Source of the DNA: Gonocerus acuteangulatus | Taxonomy: Eukaryota > Arthropoda > Insecta > Hemiptera > Coreidae | NCBI GenBank assembly: GCA_946811695.1 | Contig: OX328123.1 | Coordinates: forward strand, 34,949,660 to 35,013,659 | DNA: 64,000 nucleotides | Direction: 5' to 3' | In this document: piece by piece, positions 20,631-32,054 of the stretch | Numbering within the stretch: position 1 is the first letter of the stretch | Layout: the number at the start of each line of letters is the position of its first letter | The notes under the pieces: generated by a model | The model's database searches: none | What the model saw: only the letters and a program-made list of their open reading frames with translations | What the model was told of the DNA's origin: nothing | Made by a program: the position numbers and the translations under genes

Positions 20631-23475
20631 TTCTGGCAGGGAGTAGCTAATGCTGTGAGGATCTAGTAGGGTGAATAATATCCTCAGATGGTAGAGGATT
20701 TTACTTCTGGCAGGGAGTAGCTAATGCTATCAGGATCTAGTAGGGTGAATAATATCCTCAGATGGTAGAGGATTTTACTTCTGGCAGGGAGTAGCTAATG
20801 CTGTGAGGATCTAGTAGGGTGAATAATATCCTCAGATGCTAGAGGATTTTACTTCTGGCAGGGAGTAGCTAATGCTATCAGGATCTAGTAGGGTGAATAA
20901 TATCCTCAGATGGTAGAGGATTTTACTTCTGGCAGGGAGTAGCTAATGCTGTCAGGAACTAGTAGAGTGAATAATATCCTCAGATGCTAGAGGATTTTAC
21001 TTCTGGTAGGGAGTAGCTAATGGTGTCAGGATCTAGTAGAGTGAATAATATCCTCAGATGCTAGAGAATTTTACTTCTGGCAGGGAGTAGCTAATGGTGT
21101 CAGGATCTAGTAGAGTGAATAATATCCTCAGATGCTAGAGGATTTTACTTCTGGCAGGGAGTAGCTAATGGTGTCAGGATCTAGTAGAGTGAATAATATC
21201 CTCAGATGCTAGAGGATTTTACTTCTGGTAGGGAGTAGCTAATGGTGTCAGGATCTAGTAGAGTGAATAATATCCTCAGATGCTAGAGAATTTTACTTCT
21301 CGCAGGGAGTAGCTAATGGTGTCAGGATCTAGTAGAGTGAATAATATCCTCAGATGCTAGAGAATTTTACTTCTCGCAGGGAGTAGCTAATGGTGTCAGG
21401 ATCTAGTAGAGTGAATAATATCCTCAGATGCTAGAGAATTTTACTTCTCGCAGGGAGTAGCTAATGGTGTCAGGATCTAGTAGAGTGAATAATATCCTCA
21501 GATGCTAGAGGATTTTACTTCTGGTAGGGAGTAGCTAATGGTGTCAGGATCTAGTAGAGTGAATAATATCCTCAGATGCTAGAGAATTTTACTTCTCGCA
21601 GGGAGTAGCTAATGGTGTCAGGATCTAGTAGAGTGAATAATATCCTCAGATGCTAGAGGATTTTACTTCTGGTAGGGAGTAGCTAATGGTGTCAGGATCT
21701 AGTAGAGTGAATAATATCCTCAGATGCTAGAGAATTTTACTTCTCGCAGGGAGTAGCTAATGGTGTCAGGATCTAGTAGAGTGAATAATATCCTCAGATG
21801 CTAGAGAATTTTACTTCTCGCAGGGAGTAGCTAATGGTGTCAGGATCTAGTAGAGTGAATAATATCCTCAGATGCTAGAGAATTTTACTTCTGGCAGGGA
21901 GTAGCTAATGGTGTCAGGATCTAGTAGAGTGAATTATATCCTCACATGCTAGAGGATTTTACTTCTTGTAGGGAGTAGCTAATGGTGTCAGGATCTAGTA
22001 GAGTGAATAATATCCTCAGATGCTAGAGAATTTTACTTCTCGCAGGGAGTAGCTAATGGTGTCAGGATCTAGTAGAGTGAATAATATCCTCAGATGCTAG
22101 AGAATTTTACTTCTCGCAGGGAGTAGCTAATGCTGTCAGGATCTAGTAGAGTGAATAATATCCTCAGATGCTAGAGAATTTTACTTCTGGTAGGGAGTAG
22201 CTAATGGTGTCAGGATCTAGTAGAGTGAATAATATCCTCAGATGCTAGAGAATTTTACTTCTGGTAGGGAGTAGCTAATGGTGTCAGGATCTAGTAGAGT
22301 GAATAATATCCTCAGATGCTAGAGGATTTTACTTCTGGTAGGGAGTAGCTAATGGTGTCAGGATCTAGTAGAGTGAATAATATCCTCAGATGCTAGAGGA
22401 TTTTACTTCTGGTAGGGAGTAGCTAATGGTGTCAGGATCTAGTAGAGTGAATAATATCCTCAGATGCTAGAGAATTTTACTTCTCGCAGGGAGTAGCTAA
22501 TGGTGTCAGGATCTAGTAGAGTGAATAATATCCTCAGATGCTAGAGGATTTTACTTCTGGTAGGGAGTAGCTAATGGTGTCAGGATCTAGTAGAGTGAAT
22601 AATATCCTCAGATGCTAGAGAATTTTACTTCTCGCAGGGAGTAGCTAATGGTGTCAGGATCTAGTAGAGTGAATAATATCCTCAGATGCTAGAGGATTTT
22701 ACTTCTGGTAGGGAGTAGCTAATGGTGTCAGGATCTAGTAGAGTGAATAATATCCTCAGATGCTAGAGAATTTTACTTCTCGCAGGGAGTAGCTAATGGT
22801 GTCAGGATCTAGTAGAGTGAATAATATCCTCAGATGCTAGAGAATTTTACTTCTCGCAGGGAGTAGCTAATGGTGTCAGGATCTAGTAGAGTGAATAATA
22901 TCCTCAGATGCTAGAGGATTTTACTTCTGGTAGGGAGTAGCTAATGGTGTCAGGATCTAGTAGAGTGAATAATATCCTCAGATGCTAGAGGATTTTACTT
23001 CTCGCAGGGAGTAGCTAATGGTGTCAGGATCTAGTAGAGTGAATAATATCCTCAGATGCTAGAGGATTTTACTTCTGGTAGGGAGTAGCTAATGGTGTCA
23101 GGATCTAGTAGAGTGAATAATATCCTCAGATGCTAGAGGATTTTACTTCTCGCAGGGAGTAGCTAATGGTGTCAGGATCTAGTAGAGTGAATAATATCCT
23201 CAGATGCTAGAGGATTTTACTTCTGGTAGGGAGTAGCTAATGGTGTCAGGATCTAGTAGAGTGAATAATATCCTCAGATGCTAGAGAATTTTACTTCTGG
23301 TAGGGAGTAGCTAATGGTGTCAGGATCTAGTAGAGTGAATAATATCCTCAGATGCTAGAGAATTTTACTTCTGGTAGGGAGTAGCTAATGGTGTCAGGAT
23401 CTAGTAGAGTGAATAATATCCTCAGATGCTAGAGAATTTTACTTCTGGTAGGGAGTAGCTAATGCTGCCAGGGTC
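20631..23475. repeat. 74-bp minisatellite, 38 units plus a partial
   Basis: Units begin ttctggcagggagtagctaa. Starts at 20631, 20705 and 20779 fix the period at 74, and the last full unit begins at 23369, followed by a partial from 23443. The first four or five units are a distinct variant (gatctagtagggtgaat, agatggtag). Later units are homogenised (gtagagtgaat). From unit 9 on, two flavours, ttctggtaggg and ttctcgcaggg, often alternate, hinting at a dimer-level structure. Each unit holds a small inverted repeat atcctc...gaggat, lost in the gagaat variant. All units lack an open frame. Confidence 0.97.
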
Positions 23476-23793
23476 CAATGAAGGAAAACATTTCTTTTAA
23501 TGCTTGAGGATCATTCTGGAAGAAAATGTGGTAATATAATCTTGTTTATATTATTTTAAGGATATTTTTTATGTCGTTGAAATATTTGCCTATATTGTGG
23601 AAATGTTAGCATAACAGAACTAATTGTTATGAGTTTTAATTTTATTCCATTGTCTCTTTTCTTATATTATATTTAATAATCTGGTTCTTTGATACGTTAT
23701 TATTTTTTTTTTTTTATTTTTTTTTTTTATATCAATTATTGTGCATAAGCTGCTGAGGCCATGAGCACAGATACGTTATTATATTGTATTTTC

Positions 23794-24042
23794 ATTGTTT
23801 AATTTCTACAATGATCTCAGACTTGTGTGGAATGATCAGGCCATTGAGTCTAATACATTGTTTAAGGATATATTTTATTGTTTAATTTCTGCGAGGATCT
23901 CAGACGTGTGTGGAATGATCAGGCCATTGAGTCTAATACATTGTTTAAGGATTAATTTTATTGTTTAATTTCTGCGAGGATCTCAGACGTGTGTGGAATG
24001 ATCAGGCCATTGAGTCTAATACATTGTTTAAGGATATATTTT
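23794..24042. repeat. 83-bp unit, three tandem copies
   Basis: attgtttaatttctgcgagg begins at about 23794, 23877 and 23960. Copies 2 and 3 are nearly identical and copy 1 is more diverged. Confidence 0.9.
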
Positions 24043-26370
24043 ATTGTGAAATCTGTATTATTATATAAATCGGTGGACCTTCGATTTCCGAATTGATTTT
24101 ATCGGAAATAATATTTACGTTAAATTTTACCTTATTTAATTACCATTAATCTTTTATTTGTTTGTTTTATTAAAATAAAGATAAGAAAATGATGATTAAT
24201 TTTAAGATGGTTGTTTAATCTAATCGTTTTAACTTTAACATGAATGTTGACATGGTGAAATAAAGGGAAGTTGCTAACTTCTGAGTTATGGAGGAAGTCA
24301 AAATGTTGAAATATAATATTTAGCTGCAGGGATTTGTCGGTGTTCTTCTAGCAGACATTCCTTTCATAGAAAAGAGAGGAGAAATATATTGCAATGTTTT
24401 CTGTAATCGTTCATCGATTCGGGATTTAATATAAATCGATTTTCACTGGTCATTATTGAGGAAATATATAAAAGAATTAGTAATTATTCGATCGAGGTAA
24501 ATACAGAGAGACGCATTGCGCATGTGCGGTGCCCTCTACACCCGCCCATCCTATAACCTCAAATATTATAACACTCATGCAAGTAGGCTGTCATTTCTAT
24601 ATCCCCCCTCTCTTCTCATATTTCTGCATAGAAATAGATCGTTTGATGTGGATAATTATACCGAAAACATTAAGTGAAAATTCGCGTTCTTTTTCTTTAA
24701 TTAATTTAGTTTAAAAATGAGGGGAAAAAACAAATCAAGTTATTGAATTAGTATCTTATTAGTTATAAAAAATTGATAAAATTAATTAACCATGAGAGCA
24801 AAAATTAGGACATGGCTCAGTGACCTAGCCTCAATCTATATATAGCTACTCAATCGCTGAACAATTTAGTAACAAATTCCACCGTTTTTGCACCGATTCA
24901 AAACTCAAGGAAGTTTGTATTTTAAAAACTCGTCGTCGTCCTTTTGTATTTCGAATTTTGGATAAAGACCAATAAACATCAAAATATAACTAAACTCTAT
25001 TAACGAAAGCAAAACTAACTTAACGACCATATTTGAAAACAGCTTAAACTGATATTACCAAGATTTATATTGCCCATCACCAAATTCGGGTTTTACGCTG
25101 CAACGCTGTAATCCTTTGCCGCAACTACAACACCCAAAAACAACCTTCAATTGTTCATAAAAGCACTTCGTCGGTGGTGAATTTCAGCTATTTGTCTTCA
25201 GAACATGTCGAAATTCATCTAAATGCATCAATTAATCTCCAAAATCATGCACCATTTAATAAAATAAAAAAAGCTTTATTAAAATTTCCGCCAAAGCGAA
25301 AAGAAAGGCTGAGCATATAGAAATCCCTGGAGAAACAGAGGCTTTATGGGGAATAAATTTCAAGTTATTGGCCCGATATAAACCAAACCCATCGAACATA
25401 AACTCTCATAATCGGGTATTCATAAAATCCAAATTGGTGTGACTCATGTCTTCATTATATCAGACATCGTCAGATCAAATTTATAATTTTTGATCATTTT
25501 TCCAATATACAAGAGGGATCTGATCCGAATGATTTTCAAATCAAAGAATTCAAAGACATGAGCCTGTTGCTGGTAATTTCTTCATAGACTATATAAAAGG
25601 CAGCCTTAAATACATTTGCACAATACTATCTTTCAGGTACTTTGGGATCAATGAACTTATTAATAAAACATTTCCATTTCTTTTTATTTAATAGAGTCAC
25701 TTCCCTGAAATCCCATTAAGTCAAGATTAAAAATAACCAAACCAATCTTCCTACAATTCTGCTAGTGAAGCAAATTACAAACGCCCATTCTACGTTAGTT
25801 TGAACAATTCGATCAGCATTGACTTGTGCGAATATTTCAATGCTTCTAGTTCTAACCTCTTTATTTTTTATTATTTTTTGTTTTATTAAGTTGCTTCGAC
25901 TACCTAGGTCATTAGCACCAATGAACATTGCTTCATTTTAACCATATGATGAAAAAAGTTTTATAATTTACTAATTTTCTATCACTGCTAGTCCTAACTA
26001 TTCCTAAAATTGTATTCGAATCGCCAAATAAATGAATTTTAAACATACTCATCAGACTGGAATTACTAGCTAAAAAAAGGTCTATGAAAGTTTGATGGTT
26101 GCAACAATAAATAAAAAATTTACATAATACAATGCGTTATTTAAATGACGTTTTTGTAATTACTTCTTGAAATATGACCAATTCTGGCACATTACATTAC
26201 TGGGCAGCATAAATTGTCCTTACATTGCGGAATAATTTCTATTTTGTTTTTTACTTGTACCTATGCCCAATAGTTTTCAAAACTCAACGAAGACATTCTT
26301 TCCTAACAATGTATAACAATTTCTACGCTTTCCTGCCAATATACTTATAAATAAAACGAGCAATATCATT
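24043..26370. other. Unassigned AT-rich DNA
   Basis: No gene was recognised. 25865-25925 contains a T-run followed by ctacctaggtcattagcacc, a likely family A-type SINE tail. Confidence 0.4.
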
Positions 26371-26382
26371 TAATATATAACA

Positions 26383-26593
26383 GGAGGCACGGTGGCCGTG
26401 AGTGTTAAGGCGTGAGCACTTAACACTCCGTTCCAAGGGTCGTGGGCTTCATTCCGACTATGGGGTGTTGTCTTTTCTTTAGAAAAAAGAAAGGCATCAG
26501 CCCTATCCGGGCTAGAAAAGGCTGATACCTATAGATATCCCATTCAAAAATTCTTAGTTAATAATAATGTACGTTAAAATTTAAATAAATAAA
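26383..26593 (+). mobile_element. SINE family B, complete, 12-bp TSD
   Basis: The head ggaggcacggtggccgtgag, the D-loop-like gttaaggcgtgagc and a box B region (gggcttcattcc, slightly mutated) resemble a class II (Ser/Leu) tRNA. It continues through the ttctttagaaaaaagaa stem and the ggctagaaaagg stem to an (AAAT)n tail. The flanks taatatataaca (26371-26382) and taatacataaca (26594-26605) are a 12-bp duplication with one mismatch. Best reference copy in the window. Confidence 0.9.
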
Positions 26594-26605
26594 TAATACA
26601 TAACA

Positions 26606-27226
26606 ATAATATTTCTAATTATTCATTAAAATATTAATTTGAATAAAATGCAATCCTCTTCTCAATACCATAGCTACAATTTTTTACAGTAAGTTGCAGG
26701 TCTACTGGTAACTTATTAACAAATGTTTTACCTCTAATGCATATACCTATGTATTAAATGATATTATTATTAGCATGTATAATTGTAATTTTTTTTCTAT
26801 AAATAAATAAAAATTAGGTAAGTGCTTTATTATTATTTTTAATGTTATTATAATGCTATATTTACATATATTATTAACATTTTCATAATAAACCAGTATA
26901 TTTCCTAATGTGCTTATTAAATATTACGTCAAGCTGCGAAGTACTAAGGGTAGAAGTAGTATTATATAAATATAATGACAAGTCATTATATTTGTTGAAT
27001 CATAATTTAAAACTCGTAAATTGGTTTAGGATATTTATAATATTTTCCAATAAGCCAAATATTGGTAACATTCGAGAAGTGAGAGAGTGACCAAGAATAA
27101 TTTAGGTACACCGCTGGACGAGGGTGTTGTGCAGGGGCGGTCAGGGATGTGAAAGGTCAAGTACTCCGCTGCACCTTTCTTATCTATCCGACCAACGTAT
27201 TCACCATAAGACAAGTTATAGTGTAT

Positions 27227-27232
<6 letters not shown>
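26606..27232. other. Unassigned DNA
   Basis: 27100-27200 is GC-richer and lies downstream (minus strand) of the candidate exon at 27315-27382. No further exon could be fixed. Confidence 0.35.

Positions 27233-27300
<68 letters not shown>
27233..27300. repeat. (AT)n microsatellite
   Basis: Nearly pure AT dinucleotide. It sits in the intron just after the candidate donor at 27314. Confidence 0.95.
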
Positions 27301-27302
<2 letters not shown>

Positions 27303-27314
27303 TGAAAGACTGAC

Positions 27315-27382
27315 CTGTTTGTATATCGGCCGCTAAGAGGTAGAGGATGGTGAGGACTGCGAGATGAGGCATGCTGAGCCTT
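27315..27382 (-). CDS. Candidate signal-peptide exon of a host gene
   Basis: On the minus strand, a pyrimidine tract ending ctctttgttcag gives an acceptor directly before 27382. The exon has 10 non-coding bases, then ATG at 27372-27370 and MPHLAVLTILYLLAADIQT, a typical secretory signal peptide with a hydrophobic core. It ends ACAAACAG before a GTCAGT donor at 27314. The intron falls after the first base of a codon (phase 1), the usual arrangement after signal-peptide exons of extracellular proteins. A separate 5' non-coding exon should lie upstream (higher coordinates). The following exon was not found; the intron begins with an (AT)n array. The product cannot be named. Possible types include a secreted neuropeptide, cuticle or Ig-type protein. 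The alternative is a chance match, but acceptor, start, hydrophobic core and phase-1 donor all agree. Confidence 0.5.
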
Positions 27383-27895
27383 CTGAACAAAGAGGTAATA
27401 GAGAAAAAAATGTTAGCACTAAACAGCACAACACATCTCACGCCGGAACGACACTAAGTAGAACAATAAAGCAACAACGCAAAGCGAAATCGAAAACTGT
27501 GTCCTTCTTTAAGATGAGAGTTTTTGTCTTTGAAATATGTCTGATCGAGAGAAGATACGCAGATCACATGTCTGCTGAAGGAGGAGGATTGTCTTCGGTG
27601 TTAGACCGGTCCTACCTCGGTGTTCTCCGAACTACTGACGAGTCTCGTCTTTATCCGCTAGGGGCGCTATCGTACACCACCCCTGCACCGCCCGCAACCC
27701 TGGCCTCATAGTCCATCCCTAGGTCTGGAGCCTCGTATAGTACCTACTTACATATACTCTATCTGCATCCATGGAGGAGCTTACATTGTAATCGTTAGTC
27801 TCTACGTTAGGGCTGATAATGCTCGTAGATCCGGCTGCGTAAATTATTACAAAAAGTCAGGTTTTTACACAAACATTACAAGCACAGTGTATTTA
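27383..27895 (-). promoter_or_regulatory. Possible upstream exon/promoter region
   Basis: Repeat-free and GC-richer than its surroundings. On the minus strand it contains an arthropod initiator-like CGTCAGT near 27635 and a donor-like GAGGTAGGA near 27612. No TATA box is obvious. It would hold the 5' non-coding exon of the candidate gene at 27315. The plus-strand frame 27364-27711 is probably a shadow of this region. Confidence 0.25.
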
Positions 27896-28109
27896 CAGTA
27901 AAACCTCGTTTACGCGGATCAACTGGGACCAGGGCCGATCCGAGTTAACGAGAATCCGGGTTGTCTGGAGAATGACAGAAAAACGAAAAAAAATCACCGA
28001 AATATTTTTAACGGAGCATACAAATTATTATCGACACACAGTTTCACCTAAAAACACGTGCACTGTATGTACCGTAATAGCCTATGTTTTTGCACTGTAC
28101 TCAATATAG

Positions 28110-28388
28110 CTACAAACTAGTAAAAAAGGCAGTGAGCTTATACTGTCTCAGTTTAGTGTATCGCTTACGAGCAGCGCGATCTCGCAACCGCTTCAACACT
28201 TGAAGTTCATTTGGCAATGTTTCGGCTTGACTCTCGAAATACATCATCAATTTCTCAATGTTTGCTAGTGCTTCTGCGTTGGGGCATTCAATGCGTTTTC
28301 TGTTCTTATTCCAATCAGATACGGTCGATGTTCCTATTCCAAAATCAGTCCCATTGTTCTTCCCCTTGTGAATTCTTCTAAATGCCAT
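28110..28388 (-). pseudogene. Tigger/pogo transposase, N-terminal fragment
   Basis: The frame includes DFGIGTSTVSDWNKNRKRIE, the second half of the CENP-B/Tc5-type helix-turn-helix (Drosophila pogo and Tigger use this to bind their ends). After it come a linker (LPNELQVLKRLRDRAARKRY) and a stop. The N-terminal part of the helix-turn-helix lies beyond the inserted MITE; the apparent start ATG is in fact the MITE end. The catalytic DDE domain is absent, so this is a deletion derivative. Confidence 0.65.
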
Positions 28389-28656
28389 GGGCGTATATAA
28401 GGGGGGCTGCAGCCCCCCCCCCCCCCCCGAAATTTTGATTTGATCGGTTAAAATGTCATAAAACCCTTAAAAATAAATTAAATAAGATCATTTAGTTCAT
28501 AAAACATATTCTATTTTGGGTGTAATAGCGTTTAAATTGGCTAAAAATCTTCGAAGATCTAAATTGTTAGTATTCCATACACCGGAAATGGTCTCAGCCC
28601 CCCCCCCCCGAAATTTTCCCAGCCCCCTCCGAAATTATTTTCTATATACGCCCATG
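28386..28656. mobile_element. hAT-type MITE, perfect 8-bp TSD
   Basis: The ends CATGGGCGTATATA and TATATACGCCCATG are exact inverses. The flanks CTAAATGC at 28378-28385 and 28657-28664 are an exact 8-bp duplication. The interior starts and ends with C-runs (ggggggctgcagcccccccc). Related ends are at 3087 and inside the 3-kb inverted repeat. It inserted into the Tigger transposase gene. Confidence 0.93.
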
Positions 28657-28920
28657 CTAAATGCTTTCATCTTTTTTTTCCATAGTCACAACAATGTTTT
28701 TACGTTTCGTATAAATCGCAGACAACGAGCAAAAGAAACAACAAAACGATACTGTACTTCGACAGTGAGTACCCTAGGAAAACTCGCCTAATTTACCTGC
28801 TGAGAATAGGAATTTATCGTCTATAAAACAAGTTTTTATTTACTACGGTGAACAACATAATTTCGTTTTCAAAACTGGTCTGTGTTATCCGGACGTCCTG
28901 GTTAAAGAGGTCCAGGTTCA

Positions 28921-29265
28921 TAAGTATATGAACATAAATTGGAAGATGTTGGCACTGTATCCCTGAAAGTCGACGTACAACGACAAGAAAAGCGTATTTA
29001 ACTAGACATTCCTAAACATGTTAAGTACAGAAATTATGGGTGTCTAAACTTCCATGAACCAATTTCTAAACGAATATATTTATTCTTGAAGTAGCTAGCA
29101 GGAGTTGCCCCCCAAAATTGTTTAAACCATTAACTTGTATTTGCGACTTTTAGAACCTGTTAGGTTCATCTTCAGGCGTCTAAAAAAGAAAAATTAAACC
29201 AAGAATGAGGAGGAAATATCTCCTGTGTTACTCAAACCAATACAAATAAAATATATAAGGTATAT
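28921..29265. other. Unassigned DNA
   Basis: Nothing recognised. AT-rich with an A-run at its end that belongs to the following SINE. Confidence 0.4.
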
Positions 29266-29579
29266 AAAAAAAAAAAATCAGTCCCGTAACAGGCCACTAA
29301 GGGCCCAGAGGGGCAGATACTGTAGAGGTATCTGATTCTTGACCATACGGCACACCAGGGAGATAGTGTGGTCAGTGCTATGCTCCGGCCGCCTGATTTT
29401 TCCCTTTGCAGGAACCCATTAAATAATTAATTAAAGGCGAGGTGAGCCTGGGGCGATCTGGGACCCCAAATCCAACCCTCGAACGACGGCACTAGAAGAA
29501 TTAATTTTAAGTGCACGCTCGGGTTTTGAACCAGGGTCCTCCAGTTCATTAGTCGAGTGCTCTACCACTGACAAGGGGA
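29266..29579 (-). mobile_element. SINE family C, near complete
   Basis: Reverse complement of the copy at 61598-61950. It has an A-run plus tcagtcccgtaacaggccac at the left, and a tRNA-like head with box B (gggttttgaacc in reverse) and box A (gagtgctctaccactga) at the right. Diverged, with no clear duplication. Confidence 0.8.
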
Positions 29580-29602
29580 GTATACAGTGATGGGGTCACC
29601 GA

Positions 29603-29770
29603 TCTGGACCAAATTTTTTCTGGTGATTCTACATCGAAAAATAGTCGACACGTATTCGAGCGCTCCGTCCAATGCGCCTTAGGAGCCGAGAAATAAAATA
29701 AAATAGGTTGAAAGTGCTTTATTTTATATATCGAGTTTAAAAAATGATATCTACATGGTTCTTTCACCAA
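29603..29770. repeat. Dispersed repeat shared with 58240-58415
   Basis: Shares aaataaaataaaataggttg and flanking blocks (gtcgacac, gtccaatgcgc, tttaggagc) with 58240-58415 over about 165 bases. It is an unknown family, and a 73-codon minus frame here has no known domain. Confidence 0.7.
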
Positions 29771-30518
29771 TTCAGTATATCGTCCCTACCATTTAAGTAT
29801 CGAATACGCAAACTCTCGTTTTTCAGATTCGAGACTTTGCTGATTGTGGACGGTACAACTTGTCGCAAATTGCCAAAACACTAACCCCTTTAGAATAGCC
29901 TCTAATGCCTTAAATAAAGTATCGAATAAGACCATTTTTCAATATATTACTTCGTAAATAGGTAGAATATGTTCGTTCTCTAGTTTGTTCCGATTTGCAT
30001 ATTAAGTCCTGTTAAGGTGTACTATAATTTTGATAATTTAATTCAATTTAATATGAAACCACCACATGCGGTGCAAATCGAAAAACACAATCACTATATG
30101 GCAAGCAACTAAACTGAAGACAGGATACAAAACACTATAAATAAATAAATGATTTAGCTAAAGATAATAAAACAGTCTCAGCCAGTGCTTGGCAGAAAAT
30201 GGTAAATCGAGGTGACGAGTTTGTTTTACAGCTTTCTCAACATTTTTAACAGATTTTAGAAGATGAGTAAAACAATATCAGTAACCAACATACTTAGATA
30301 CTAAAGTCTCAACACTTATTAGAAATCAGTTCTTTAGTGACTTATCTAAATTACTACGGTAGTAAGGACAAAACTGGTAAACTTAATATAATAAGGTGTG
30401 ATATTGTTGGCAAAGAAAGTACCTCTATTTAAGGGCAGAAATTTATATGTAAAGCACATCGATCTGATCAACGAGGTTGTAATGTCATAAATAAATTCAA
30501 ACGAATATTATTATAACG
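29771..30518. other. Unassigned DNA
   Basis: No gene or repeat was recognised. Confidence 0.4.
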
Positions 30519-30990
30519 ATTACTTGATAAGGGCCTTGGACCAGACCTGTTGTTAAGAGTCTTGGCGTGACCTTGATAAGGGTCTTGGACCAGACTTGCT
30601 AAGAGTCTTGACGTGACCTTGATAAGGGCCTTGGACCAGACCTGTTGTTCAGAGTCTTGACGTGACCTTGCTAAGGGTCTTGGACCAGAATTGCTAAGAG
30701 TCTTGACCTGACCTTGCTAAGAGCCTTAGACCAGACCTGTTGTTAAGAGTCTTGACGTGCCCTCGCAAAGAGACTTGAAGTAACCTTTCTAAGGGTCTTG
30801 GGCCAGAATTGCTATGAGCCTTGACCTGACCTTGCTAAGAGCCTTGGACCAGACCTATTGCTAAGAACTTGACTTGACTTTGCTGAAGGTCTTGGATCAG
30901 GTTTCTTGCTAACAGTGTTGACGTGACCCTGCTAAGAATCCCGGGCCAGAACTGTTGCTAAGAGTCTTGACGTGACTTGCTTTGAGTATT
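30519..30990. repeat. Diverged minisatellite, ~50-bp unit
   Basis: About nine to ten degenerate units built from cttggaccagacctgttg and aagagtcttgacgtgacctt. Unit length varies because the middle block (ctgttgttaagagtc or ttgctaagagtc) differs. It looks much older than the 74-bp array. Confidence 0.85.
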
Positions 30991-32006
30991 GTTTCAACCT
31001 TATTTGCAGTAGGTGGATATGTTACGTTTAGTTTGGTTGATTGTATTGAAGAACTCTCTGATGGTATATCAAGATTGAAGCGAAATTAATAAAGCTCTGA
31101 TTAGAGATTGTTCCACTATTTTATTAACCTTTCGCCTTTAAGATATTTATTATTTTCCCGTACTCGTCAAAATATACAATTTGACTAATCATCTAACACT
31201 CGTCTGTACCAAAATTGATTCAGTACGTATGGCTCAGTTTGTACAGCTTTATGCATATACCTAAAGACACTTGACTTACACGGGTGAGTACGTATATGGT
31301 GCGTCTTGATAGTTTTAGAATTGACTAGCTGGATGCGGATAAGGTATCCCTTCAATCAAATGTCAACAGGTTCTCATCATTGACCTTACACCGCCTGTAT
31401 TTGTTAGGCATACCACGCAAGTAGCAGATGTTCATGTAACATCATATGCTCCCAAATTATACCACCTATAAATCTGTACATTTGATAGTCATGATTTCAA
31501 ATACTTCAGTATTTTTTACATAATTGTGAAGAAACATCAAAATTTTTTTTTTATTTCTTAATATGTGCAATTACATTAAGAATTGACCATAATGAAAGTT
31601 TCCTTGTAAAGGAAAACCTATTGGCTAAGTGATCTCTTCTAATACGATATAATGGCCTGCAACCCGAACTATCCCATTGCCAACCGTAGGGGCTTTTAGG
31701 ATAATTTAATACAGTAAAGACGTCTACATCTCTTGGCTAGATAGCGCTAACTAGTAATCAACATCAACTCGGCTAATCGAACTATTAAAAAAAGAACTCC
31801 AATATTATTGGCAAGAATCTTATCCAGAAGTGACATCGGTTCATTGTTCAATTTCGAAGAATAACTTCCTCAATTATTGCAGATTCATTTTTACACTTCA
31901 AACAGATGTCACTACATTCTCCAAAACCTTCAAATTTTAATTGAGGCTTTTCCTCAACTACAGCACATCTCTAGCTTCACTTCCTGAATAATTGATTCCA
32001 TTAATT

Positions 32007-32007
<1 letters not shown>
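30991..32007. other. Unassigned DNA
   Basis: No gene was recognised. It ends in an (AT)n array (about 32010-32049). Confidence 0.4.
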
Positions 32008-32053
<46 letters not shown>

Positions 32054-32054
32054 T

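Larger units (their letters stand above)
27896..28920 (-). mobile_element. Pogo/Tigger-type element, interrupted
   Basis: The left end (TA, then CAGTAAAACCTCGTTTACGC) matches the element at 15329-15905. The right end is more decayed (aaaactggtctgtgttatcc). It contains a transposase fragment and is split by the hAT MITE at 28386-28656. Confidence 0.8.

Noticed and set aside
20631..23475. CRISPR-like array
   Set aside because: Contiguous 74-bp tandem units with no unique spacers, in a eukaryotic context.
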